Positions 1 to 8,852 of a stretch of DNA of 64,000 bases are shown in pieces. The stretch covers positions 930,001 to 994,000 of the forward strand of contig NZ_FQWS01000002.1 in assembly GCF_900129745.1 (NCBI RefSeq). The letters are read 5' to 3'. Positions within the stretch are counted from its first letter, which is position 1. The number at the start of each line of letters is the position of its first letter. The notes beneath the pieces are model-generated. The model was not told the origin of the DNA and made no database searches. It was given only the letters and a program-made list of their open reading frames with translations. The position numbers were made by a program, and so were the translations under genes. This DNA is from Winogradskyella jejuensis (GTDB lineage: Bacteria; Bacteroidota; Bacteroidia; Flavobacteriales; Flavobacteriaceae).

Positions 1-3000
1 CAGTAGGAAACTTTTTTAATAGTTCGGTAACACAGCTCAATGCAACACCTGTAAATGACAGAGTTCCCAACAGTACAAATACATTAGGTTTTGACACAGG
101 TGTAATGGCTGTTCCAAATCCAGGAAATACAGTTATTGCAAATGACGCTACTGCTGCTACAGTGCGCTTAGAAACAAGTGGGGATACCTACTTCAATTAT
201 TTCTTTGCTTTCGCAGTTGAAATTATCGAACCAAACATTGTACTTACAAAAATTGTAGAAGATGATTCTGGTAATAATATTGGTGGTACAGGTGTAGGAT
301 TATCAACACCTTTAAATTATGTTATTGGTTTTCAGAATACAGGAAATGATAATGCGACTAACCTTCAAATTAGAGATGTTCTGCCAATCAATATTATTTA
401 CAATCACCCCACAGATTTAGTGCTACCAGCTGGAGTAACAGTTTCAAGTTATAATCCTGCAACTAGAGAATTGATTTTTGATGTAGAGGATTATTTAGTA
501 GAAGAAAATGATCCAGTCAACGAAATTCGTATCGAAGTACAAACTGTAGATACATGTAATCAATTAGCTGATGCTTGTTCTAATATTATCAATAATCAAG
601 CATTTGCAACCTATAATGGATTTTTTAATCCAACCTTTCAAATTACAGACGACCCGAGTATTAATAGTAATACAGGTTGTTTATTAACGCCTCAGGCCAC
701 TAATTTCCTAATTAATTTAGATTGTACATTTGAATACGACCAAGTACTTTGTGGCTCAACTTTAGATTTAACTGCTGCTAATGGTTACTCTTCATATTCA
801 TGGTCTACAAGTCCATCAGGTACTCCAGTAATTGGTTCTACACAAACTATTACAGTAAGTAATACAGGGACGTATTATGCTTTTAATACTGCTGATGCAC
901 CATGTCAATCAATTGTTCAGCAGTTTAATGTTGAATTATTTGGAAATACAACAACTAATCCTGTTATACCTTTTGCAGATGAGGTGGTTATTTGTCCAAA
1001 TGACGGTAAAGAATTACCGAATATTTATTTATGTGGCGCGGATGATTTTGTAGATATAGATACTGATATATCTGGTGCTTCATCAATTATTTGGGAGCAA
1101 TTAGATGAGTCTAGTTGTCCTCCAGTAGCTGATAATGATTGTGCTAATGAAGATAGCGCTTGTACTTGGAATCAAGTAGCAACTGGTCCTGATTTTGTTG
1201 CCGATACTGCTGGTCAATACCGATTAACTATTAATTATGATGGTGGTTGTTTTGTTCAGTTTTATTTTAATGTATACGAAAACTTATTAGCGCCTTCAGT
1301 TGTTTCAGAAGATATCATTTGTACAACGCCTGGTAGCATTATTGTTAATGATGTACCTTCTGGATATGAATATAGTATCGATGGTGTAAATTATCAAGCT
1401 AGTAACGCATTTACAGTTAATACACCTGGTATTTATACCGTTTACATTAGACAGGTTGGTATTACTACCAACCCATGTATTTTCACTGTTCCTGATGTTT
1501 TAATTAGAGAACGTGACTTTACTGTATCTACCGTAGTTACTCAACCACTTTGTAATGGTGATTTGGGGAGTATTCAAATTTCTGCTAATGATGTAGAACC
1601 ACAATATACATTTGAAATCTATGAAGGTGGCACTTTGGTAAATAGTGTTGGACCTATCATTGAGAACACTTATAGCTTTGAAAACTTAAATACAGGAACT
1701 TACACCCTTAATATTACTACCGAAGATGGTTGTACATACTCTGAAGATGTTACAATTGTTGAACCACCTTTACTAACAGTAACCGCAGCACTGACAACAC
1801 CTTTAACCTGTACAGATGGAGAAATAACTATTTATCCTGAAGGCGGAACTGCACCATATTTCTATTTTATTAATAGTACTACAGATTTCCAAACTGTTCC
1901 AGAATATACAGTAACATCTGCTGGATCTTATGATATTACTGTTGTAGATGCTAACAACTGTAGTGCCACAACAACGATTAATGTTGATGCAGCTTCACCA
2001 CCAGACTTCACTGTAAATACTACAGACATATTATGTCCAGGTGATAATAATGGAACTATTACAATCAACGTCAGCAATGCAAATGGCAACTCTATACAGT
2101 ACAGTATTGATAATGGATTAACATTTTTTAATTCAAATGTATTTTCTGGACTATCTGCAGGGAATTATATGGTCGTTTTAGAATACACATTTGGAGGTGC
2201 GATTTGTACGACAAGTCCACAAAATGTAACAATAAATGAAAATCCACCAATCACAGGTACAGCAGAATTAAGCGCTCCATATACTTGTACTAGCAATGGA
2301 ACAATTACAGTTACAGGTGTCTCTGGGGGAACAGCTCCGTACATGTATAGTATAGATGGTATAAACTTTCAATCTGGAAATAGTTTTACTGGATTAACGC
2401 AAGGAACATATACTGTAACTATAAGCGATGGAAATAGCTGTACACTAACAACAAATCAGATTACCATCTTACCTTTAAATCCTCCAACAGATATGGATTT
2501 TAGCCACTCTCCTATTGATTGTGCTGCTAATACCACAGATATAACAATTACAAATGTTATTGGAGGCACGGGTACTTTAGAATATCAAATTATAGCACCT
2601 TCTGGTTCAGCAACACCATATCAATCGTCTCCTACTTTTAATGGATTACAACCAGGAACTTATACGTTTCAAGTTCAAGATGAAAATGATTGTATTTATA
2701 GTGAGTCTTACACTGTTGACCCTTTACCAGTATCTACTGTAAATATTGTATTAACTGAAGGATTAGATTGTACAGGTAGTCCAGATGCTGTTATAACAGG
2801 TACTATAAACGGTACTGCTCCATATACTTATGCTGTTTCAATTAACGGTTCTACATTTAGTTCTTTAGGTACTACAGGCAATACATTTACATATTCTACA
2901 AGTACTGCAGGTGATTATCAATTTGAGATTACTGATGGTAATGGATGTACTGCATTGTCTTCAGTTTTAACAATAAACCCATTAGTACCACCATCAATTT

Positions 3001-6000
3001 CAGCATTAGTGCAAAGCCAAAATATAAATTGTAATGGTGAAGCTACAGGTGCTTTAGACATAACAATTGATAATACTCTTGGTACACCGCCATTTGTTAT
3101 TAATGTAAATAATGATACTACGAGTACAGATTATGGAAACCAAACCACCAGCTTACCAGCTGGTGACTATACAGTTACTATTACCGATGCAAATTCTTGT
3201 ACGGATACTCAAACTGTAACAATATCTCAGCCTGATGCTATAGTTGTTAATTCTAGTACAGTAGATATTACTTGTACAGCATCTGGTATTTCACAAGGTT
3301 CGGTTATCATAAACAATGTAACTGGAGGTACTGCTCCGTATAACTACTTTGTGACAGGAACTAATGGCTATTCCAATTCAGAGCTTAATGCTACAGGGTC
3401 AACATCTGTAAGTTTTGATGTTGTTGACTTTGGTTTGTACCAAATCAATGTCGTAGATGCCAATGGTTGCTCTGTTTTAATTCAAGATGTTTTAGTAGCC
3501 TCACCTCCATCAGATTTAGATATAACTATAACACCAACTGTTAATTGTTCTACAGGCGGTGAAGCAACAATAGCTGTGAGTTCAGCATTAAGTAGTTCTG
3601 GTCCATTTTTCTTTTCGATTTATCAAGAGCCATTTGTACCATATACTGTTGGTGACCCAAATTGGTTGGCAGAGAATCCTGCAGGAAGTGCTTCTACTAT
3701 ATTTACTGGGTTAATCCCTGGAGTACAATACACATTCGTAGTATATGATAGTGCTACTAACTGTACCTATTATGAAACAGCTACAGCTTCAATTCCTACG
3801 AATTCAACCTTGACTTTAAGTGCGTTCGGTAGTAATAATATAACCTGTACTGGTAATGCAGATGGTAATGTGTCTTTCACTATTGAAAGTATATATTCTA
3901 CTAGTGTTGATGTGAGTTATCAAGTTTATGAATCGCAGTCATTAACTCCTATTGGTACTATAGCAACAGGAACAGTTCCAGCTAATGGAAATTTAGTAGT
4001 TACTGACTTTGAAAGTTTACCTTTTGGAAATTATTTTGTATCCATTGTAGAAACATCAGGCCCTAATGCGGGTTGTGGAATTGTTACTGCGCCTTTTAAC
4101 ATTACTGAATCAGAATTTCCTCTAGACTTATCTGTTTTTGTAAATCAAAATGCAAATTGTAATCCAAACTCAGGAGTTATTTCTGCAGTTGCGGAAAATG
4201 GTACTGCGCCATATCAATATCAAATTACCACAACACCTACAGCACCGTTAGCTACTGATACGGGTTGGAACTCGGCTAGTACATTTAATTTAGATGCAAA
4301 CACTTACTATGTACATGTTTTAGATGCTTATGGTTGTATTGTTACAAGCCCAGCTACAATTCTTCCAATGGATGATTCACCAGTGATTACAGCTGTTGTA
4401 AATGATGACTGTTTAGATGTTGATGGAACGTTTCAAATAGATGTAGATTTAGCTTTAGCAGGAATAGCGCCTTACAGTATTAGTATAGATGGAGGTGCTT
4501 TTCAAACGCAAAATTTTCCTTTCACTATTTCAAATTTAGCATCAGGAACTCATACTGTTGAGATTAATGATGCCAATGGTTGTGGCAACTTAATATCCGT
4601 TGATATTTTACCTGTTTTAGACCTGTCACCTACTGTTAACACACTACCTACTTGTAATAATGATGATGGTGAAATTACTCTAACGACGATTGGAGGTTCT
4701 GGTAACTACACTTATACTATTTTACCAAGTCCACCATCAATAGTTATAACTGGTAACACTATTTCTGGAGTACCTTCAGGGCTTTATGATATTACTGTTA
4801 CAGATACGAATACTGGTTGTACTGAAGATGTTTCAGTTTCATTGCCTGAGGCTATAGCGCCTACCGTTACACTAAGTCCAAATTCTGTTACTTGTTTTGG
4901 AGATAATAGTGGTGCTTTTGATTTAGAAGTCACTAACTATTCTGGAGCATATACTTACGAGGTCATTGATGCTTCAAATACATCTGTTTTTGGAGTTGTA
5001 GCGGCTAATACCTCCACAAATCCTATAACAGTAAATGGATTAACATCAGGAACATACACTGTTAATATTATACAAACTGATGTGCCATTTTGTTCATCTA
5101 CTGCCGAAGTAATTGTAGGTTCTCCACAAGAAGAATTATTACTAGATGTAACAGAAACTTCTAACGTTACTTGTAATAATAATCAAGGAACCATCACTGC
5201 AATAGCTACAGGTGGTTGGGGAGATTATCAATATGAGCTAACAGGAGATGCGACTGTAGCGTTTTCTCCTAATGGAACATTCACAGATTTATCAGCTGGT
5301 AACTATACCGTAAATGTTAGAGATGCTCAAGGCTGTGTAGTTTCAGAAAATATTACTTTAGAAGAGCCTACACTTATCAACGCTACGTTTACGCCAAGTA
5401 CGACTATGTTAGATTGTTTTGGTGACGCTAATGCAAGTATAACTATAAGCACAGTGTCGGGAGGCCAAGGGGAAAATTATACTTATACACTTAATATGAT
5501 TTCTCCTGTAGTCACAACTTCTGGACCGCAAACATCTAATGTATTTAACGATTTATCAGCCGGAACATACTCAGTAACCATTACTGATGGATTTGACTGT
5601 ACAATGACATCAATAGAAATGACAATTGACGAGCCTAGTCCTATTAATGCTAACTTAGTACTAGCGACAAACCAAACATGCTTAACGGAAGCTACATTGA
5701 CTTTAAGTGCCTCTGGCGGAACTGCGCCATATTCGTATAGTATGGATAGTAGTTTTTCAACCATATTAGGCACATTCAACGCTTCAACAACTTTTGATGT
5801 TCCGGTAGGCACTCATAACTATTATGTGAGGGATGCTAACAACTGTTTAGCTAATGTTTCTAATGATATCACTATTGACCCTCTTCCAGACTTAATGGTA
5901 GGTCTTCAATCACAAAACCCAACTATTAATTGTGCTGGAGATAATACAGGAACAATCACAGCAACAGCTACAGGTGGGTTAGGAAATTACATTTATACAT

Positions 6001-7373
6001 TACAAGATACTTCAGGAAACACTATAAATGCAACGCAAAATAGCCCAGGCTATTTCACAGAGCTGCTTGCAGGAAATTATGTTGTTTTTGTTGAAAGTGG
6101 TGACTGTACAGCTTTATCTACTTCTATTAGTATAACAGAACCAAGTACTATACTGCAAGCAACTCCATCTGTAATTAATGTACAGTGCGCAGGAACTGAA
6201 AACGGTCAAATCACAATTAATGCTTCTGGAGGAACAGGTATAATTAAGTATGCCATATCACCACAATTAAATCAGTTTTTTGATACAAACGTATTTGACA
6301 ACCTCGCTCCTGGCACATACGATATTATTGTACAAGACGAATTAGGTTGTTATTTAACGTTTACTGAAACTGTCACAGAACCCGTTCAGGTATTATTGGG
6401 ATTAGTGCCTAACTCGATTTTGCCTGAGGTTTGTGACGGTGATGCTGATGGTGAATTTAGTATAGATATCTCAGGAGGAACAACACCTTACAGTGTAAGC
6501 TTAGATAACTACGATGGACCATACACTATGGGTGCTGTAGGGCAAACGCAGTTCGATTTCACTAATTTATCAGGCGGCGACCATATTGTTTATGTCAGAG
6601 ATGCTGAAGGTTGTGAGTCTGAATGGAATATTACATTTCCAAATTCTGCAAGGATAAATCCTGTTGTAGAAGTAGAATATAATTGTGAGCAAAACGCTCA
6701 ATTCAATACCGTAACTGTTACTGTAGACGAATCTATAACTGATATGTCTGAACTTGATTTTTCACTCAATGGTGGTCCTTATCAAGCAAGTAATATATTC
6801 ACAGATATTCCGCCTACATCAGATAATTATATCGATGTTAGACATAGTAATGGATGTATTCAACGAACTGAATTGTTTGATATGTCTACTTATGAGCCTG
6901 TGACATTAGTCTTGACTGGTGGTGAAGAATTAAATCAAATTGTAGCCGAAGCAGGAGGTGGTACAGGAGAATATACATTTACATTCAACGAAGAAGATTA
7001 CGGAGCTGAGAACACCTACACTATCGGCCAATCCGGAATTTATACCGTCACAGTAACTGACACCAACGGCTGTACAGCAATAGCCCAAGTTGAACGTGAA
7101 TTTATAGAAATATGTATTCCAAATTATTTTACGCCTAATGGAGACGGTGTTGTAGACACTTGGTCACCAGGATGTATTGAGAATTATCCAAATTTAGAAT
7201 TCGACATTTTTGATAGATACGGCCGTAAAGTCGCTACCTATCGTGCTGGAGAATATTGGGATGGACGTTACAATGGAACAGAACTACCTACAGGAGATTA
7301 CTGGTATGTAGTAAGACCGAATGATGATACCGTTTCAGAATCTTTTGTTGGCCATTTTACCCTTTATCGTTAA
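1..7373 (+). CDS. SprB-like giant cell-surface adhesin, T9SS type B (5' end outside window)
   Basis: The reading frame is open from the left edge (frame starting at base 3), so the true start lies upstream; the first in-window ATG at 105 is internal. The visible part is about 2,450 residues. It opens with a DUF11-like segment (LNYVIGFQNTGNDNATNLQI, about residues 70-100 after that ATG). Then come about twenty SprB-type repeats of 75-100 residues, each starting with a cysteine (such as LTCTDGEITI) and carrying a GGTAPY-type motif and a 'G(T/N)Y.V.V.D..GC' end. The last 85 residues match the gliding-motility/T9SS type B C-terminal domain: CIPNYFTPNGDGVVDTW, IFDRYGRKV, YWDGRYNG, PTGDYWY. Family knowledge: such proteins are exported through the T9SS and act as mobile or static surface adhesins in gliding and attachment. 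The next gene, 29 bp downstream, is its usual PorP/SprF partner. The family call is firm; the adhesion role is inferred. Confidence 0.9.
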   Translation, partial: VGNFFNSSVTQLNATPVNDRVPNSTNTLGFDTGVMAVPNPGNTVIANDATAATVRLETSGDTYFNYFFAFAVEIIEPNIVLTKIVEDDSGNNIGGTGVGLSTPLNYVIGFQNTGNDNATNLQIRDVLPINIIYNHPTDLVLPAGVTVSSYNPATRELIFDVEDYLVEENDPVNEIRIEVQTVDTCNQLADACSNIINNQAFATYNGFFNPTFQITDDPSINSNTGCLLTPQATNFLINLDCTFEYDQVLCGSTLDLTAANGYSSYSWSTSPSGTPVIGSTQTITVSNTGTYYAFNTADAPCQSIVQQFNVELFGNTTTNPVIPFADEVVICPNDGKELPNIYLCGADDFVDIDTDISGASSIIWEQLDESSCPPVADNDCANEDSACTWNQVATGPDFVADTAGQYRLTINYDGGCFVQFYFNVYENLLAPSVVSEDIICTTPGSIIVNDVPSGYEYSIDGVNYQASNAFTVNTPGIYTVYIRQVGITTNPCIFTVPDVLIRERDFTVSTVVTQPLCNGDLGSIQISANDVEPQYTFEIYEGGTLVNSVGPIIENTYSFENLNTGTYTLNITTEDGCTYSEDVTIVEPPLLTVTAALTTPLTCTDGEITIYPEGGTAPYFYFINSTTDFQTVPEYTVTSAGSYDITVVDANNCSATTTINVDAASPPDFTVNTTDILCPGDNNGTITINVSNANGNSIQYSIDNGLTFFNSNVFSGLSAGNYMVVLEYTFGGAICTTSPQNVTINENPPITGTAELSAPYTCTSNGTITVTGVSGGTAPYMYSIDGINFQSGNSFTGLTQGTYTVTISDGNSCTLTTNQITILPLNPPTDMDFSHSPIDCAANTTDITITNVIGGTGTLEYQIIAPSGSATPYQSSPTFNGLQPGTYTFQVQDENDCIYSESYTVDPLPVSTVNIVLTEGLDCTGSPDAVITGTINGTAPYTYAVSINGSTFSSLGTTGNTFTYSTSTAGDYQFEITDGNGCTALSSVLTINPLVPPSISALVQSQNINCNGEATGALDITIDNTLGTPPFVINVNNDTTSTDYGNQTTSLPAGDYTVTITDANSCTDTQTVTISQPDAIVVNSSTVDITCTASGISQGSVIINNVTGGTAPYNYFVTGTNGYSNSELNATGSTSVSFDVVDFGLYQINVVDANGCSVLIQDVLVASPPSDLDITITPTVNCSTGGEATIAVSSALSSSGPFFFSIYQEPFVPYTVGDPNWLAENPAGSASTIFTGLIPGVQYTFVVYDSATNCTYYETATASIPTNSTLTLSAFGSNNITCTGNADGNVSFTIESIYSTSVDVSYQVYESQSLTPIGTIATGTVPANGNLVVTDFESLPFGNYFVSIVETSGPNAGCGIVTAPFNITESEFPLDLSVFVNQNANCNPNSGVISAVAENGTAPYQYQITTTPTAPLATDTGWNSASTFNLDANTYYVHVLDAYGCIVTSPATILPMDDSPVITAVVNDDCLDVDGTFQIDVDLALAGIAPYSISIDGGAFQTQNFPFTISNLASGTHTVEINDANGCGNLISVDILPVLDLSPTVNTLPTCNNDDGEITLTTIGGSGNYTYTILPSPPSIVITGNTISGVPSGLYDITVTDTNTGCTEDVSVSLPEAIAPTVTLSPNSVTCFGDNSGAFDLEVTNYSGAYTYEVIDASNTSVFGVVAANTSTNPITVNGLTSGTYTVNIIQTDVPFCSSTAEVIVGSPQEELLLDVTETSNVTCNNNQGTITAIATGGWGDYQYELTGDATVAFSPNGTFTDLSAGNYTVNVRDAQGCVVSENITLEEPTLINATFTPSTTMLDCFGDANASITISTVSGGQGENYTYTLNMISPVVTTSGPQTSNVFNDLSAGTYSVTITDGFDCTMTSIEMTIDEPSPINANLVLATNQTCLTEATLTLSASGGTAPYSYSMDSSFSTILGTFNASTTFDVPVGTHNYYVRDANNCLANVSNDITIDPLPDLMVGLQSQNPTINCAGDNTGTITATATGGLGNYIYTLQDTSGNTINATQNSPGYFTELLAGNYVVFVESGDCTALSTSISITEPSTILQATPSVINVQCAGTENGQITINASGGTGIIKYAISPQLNQFFDTNVFDNLAPGTYDIIVQDELGCYLTFTETVTEPVQVLLGLVPNSILPEVCDGDADGEFSIDISGGTTPYSVSLDNYDGPYTMGAVGQTQFDFTNLSGGDHIVYVRDAEGCESEWNITFPNSARINPVVEVEYNCEQNAQFNTVTVTVDESITDMSELDFSLNGGPYQASNIFTDIPPTSDNYIDVRHSNGCIQRTELFDMSTYEPVTLVLTGGEELNQIVAEAGGGTGEYTFTFNEEDYGAENTYTIGQSGIYTVTVTDTNGCTAIAQVEREFIEICIPNYFTPNGDGVVDTWSPGCIENYPNLEFDIFDRYGRKVATYRAGEYWDGRYNGTELPTGDYWYVVRPNDDTVSESFVGHFTLYR

Positions 7374-7402
7374 CCGCTCCAAACCTACTAAACAAGACCC
7401 AA

Positions 7403-8392
7403 ATGAAAAATCATCTACTATATACCCTACTATTTATCTCGAGCTATATATCTGCTCAAGAGCTTAACTTACCTGTATTTACACAATATTTAGCCGATAA
7501 TGAATTTGTAATATCCCCAACCTTTGCGGGTATTGGTGACAACATGCGAATTAGAGCTAATGGTTTAACGCAGTGGGTAGGAATTAAAGGTGCTCCAGAC
7601 AATCAGGCGTTGTATGCAGATTTTAGAATATCTAACCGTTCTGGAATTGGTGTAAGTGCATATAACGATAAGAATGGTAACACGAGACAGAAAGGTGTTA
7701 AGTTTTCATTCGCACACCATTTAACACTAGACTATAAGTCAAAACAATACTTATCATTAGGCCTTTCATATAATATCAATAGCTTTAGAATAGATATAGA
7801 AAACTTTCAACCCACACCTGATATTCCTATTGTGGACCCAAGTATTATTGATGACCGTTCTCAAAGTAATAACAATTTCGATGTTGGTTTTTTATACAGA
7901 AACAGAAACTTCTTTTTCAGCTTTAATGCTAATAATCTTTTAGAAAAAGATGTAAATCCTTTCATAGGTGTAGAACCAAACAGTTTACTAAATTTTCAAG
8001 CTTATACAGGAATGGTTTTTAAAAGTGAACAAAGTAGAATGGTTGAATACGAGCCATCAGTTTTCTATCAACGTTTTAATAGTGATGGACGTTCTAGTAC
8101 AGATGTAAACTTTAAATATAGAAAGTTTACCAATCGTGAAGGCGATTACTATTGGATTGGTGGTTCTTACCGATTTCTTAATGACCAAATACTAAAGCCT
8201 TTAAATATTGGTCCAATGGCAGGAATAATGATGAATAAATTTTATTTCGCGTATTCCTATCAAATTACCATAAACGATTTAGCAGCATATAACTCTGGTA
8301 CACATATGATTACCATTGGTATTGATTTTCTTCAAAATGCTAGTAATTGTGCTTGTACTACTGGTGCAAGACGTTATTGGAAATATCAATAA
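7403..8392 (+). CDS. PorP/SprF family type IX secretion outer-membrane protein
   Basis: A 329-residue protein with a signal peptide (MKNHLLYTLLFISSYISAQ) and the family's typical opening, in which QELNLPVFTQYLADNEFVIS is followed by a 'SPTFAG' motif and 'IRANGLTQWVGIKGAPDN'-like sequence. Alternating hydrophobic/aromatic segments suggest an outer-membrane beta-barrel. In Flavobacterium johnsoniae SprF is needed for surface display of SprB, and PorP/SprF paralogues usually sit directly after a type B T9SS cargo gene, as here (29 bp gap). It is probably co-transcribed with the adhesin and dedicated to it. A hairpin terminator follows at 8406-8437. Confidence 0.92.
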   Translation: MKNHLLYTLLFISSYISAQELNLPVFTQYLADNEFVISPTFAGIGDNMRIRANGLTQWVGIKGAPDNQALYADFRISNRSGIGVSAYNDKNGNTRQKGVKFSFAHHLTLDYKSKQYLSLGLSYNINSFRIDIENFQPTPDIPIVDPSIIDDRSQSNNNFDVGFLYRNRNFFFSFNANNLLEKDVNPFIGVEPNSLLNFQAYTGMVFKSEQSRMVEYEPSVFYQRFNSDGRSSTDVNFKYRKFTNREGDYYWIGGSYRFLNDQILKPLNIGPMAGIMMNKFYFAYSYQITINDLAAYNSGTHMITIGIDFLQNASNCACTTGARRYWKYQ

Positions 8393-8405
8393 TTAAACAA
8401 TAAAA

Positions 8406-8437
8406 AAAAGCCATAAATTTTTATATCTATGGCTTTT
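8406..8437. terminator. Bidirectional hairpin terminator
   Basis: A 10-bp perfect stem (AAAAGCCATA at 8406-8415, TATGGCTTTT at 8428-8437) with a 12-nt loop. It is flanked by A-run and T-run arms, so it can work on both strands. It sits between the convergent PorP/SprF gene and the minus-strand gene ending at 8460. Confidence 0.8.
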
Positions 8438-8459
8438 GGTAATTGATTTAGTTAGGTTT

Positions 8460-8840
8460 TTAAAGCACTTCTAAGAAATAGTCCATCATTTCTTCCTTAA
8501 GCTCGTAATGCAGTTTTATGTATGTGCGCATATCTTCTTTTAAGGTGTTTTGTTCATTTTGTAATCGACCATCTATATTCTCATTAATATCAGCATTAAT
8601 GATATTGGCCATTTTATTTCTACATCTATGCAAAAGCTTAGAAATAGCATCTTTTTCTATCATTATTCTATTCTGAAAAACCTCTAGTTTTACTAACACC
8701 ATAGGGTCTTGTTCGCGTTTTACAATCTCTTCAAGTTTTTCTTGAAATGTATCCATCTCGTTAAAATGAAAACGTAGTTCACGTTTCCAAGTATCTATAT
8801 TAAACTTTAAATCGCTTAAATACATTAATTTAGTTTGCAT
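8460..8840 (-). CDS. Conserved hypothetical coiled-coil protein
   Basis: A 126-residue, charged, helix-rich protein without a signal peptide or membrane segment. Heptad-like spacing of Leu/Ile/Met and many Lys/Glu residues suggest a helical bundle or coiled coil. It lies 12 bp downstream of the EF-G paralogue on the same strand, so the two probably share an mRNA. I do not recognise a named family, and the pairing is the only clue to function. An alternative start at the seventh residue (MYLSDLKF) cannot be excluded. Confidence 0.7.
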   Translation of the reverse strand: MQTKLMYLSDLKFNIDTWKRELRFHFNEMDTFQEKLEEIVKREQDPMVLVKLEVFQNRIMIEKDAISKLLHRCRNKMANIINADINENIDGRLQNEQNTLKEDMRTYIKLHYELKEEMMDYFLEVL

Positions 8841-8852
8841 ATCTCTTTGGTT

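Noticed and set aside
105-7373. Start of the SprB-like gene at ATG 105
   Set aside because: The frame is open to the window edge with the same repeat-like composition, so 105 is internal and the true start is upstream.
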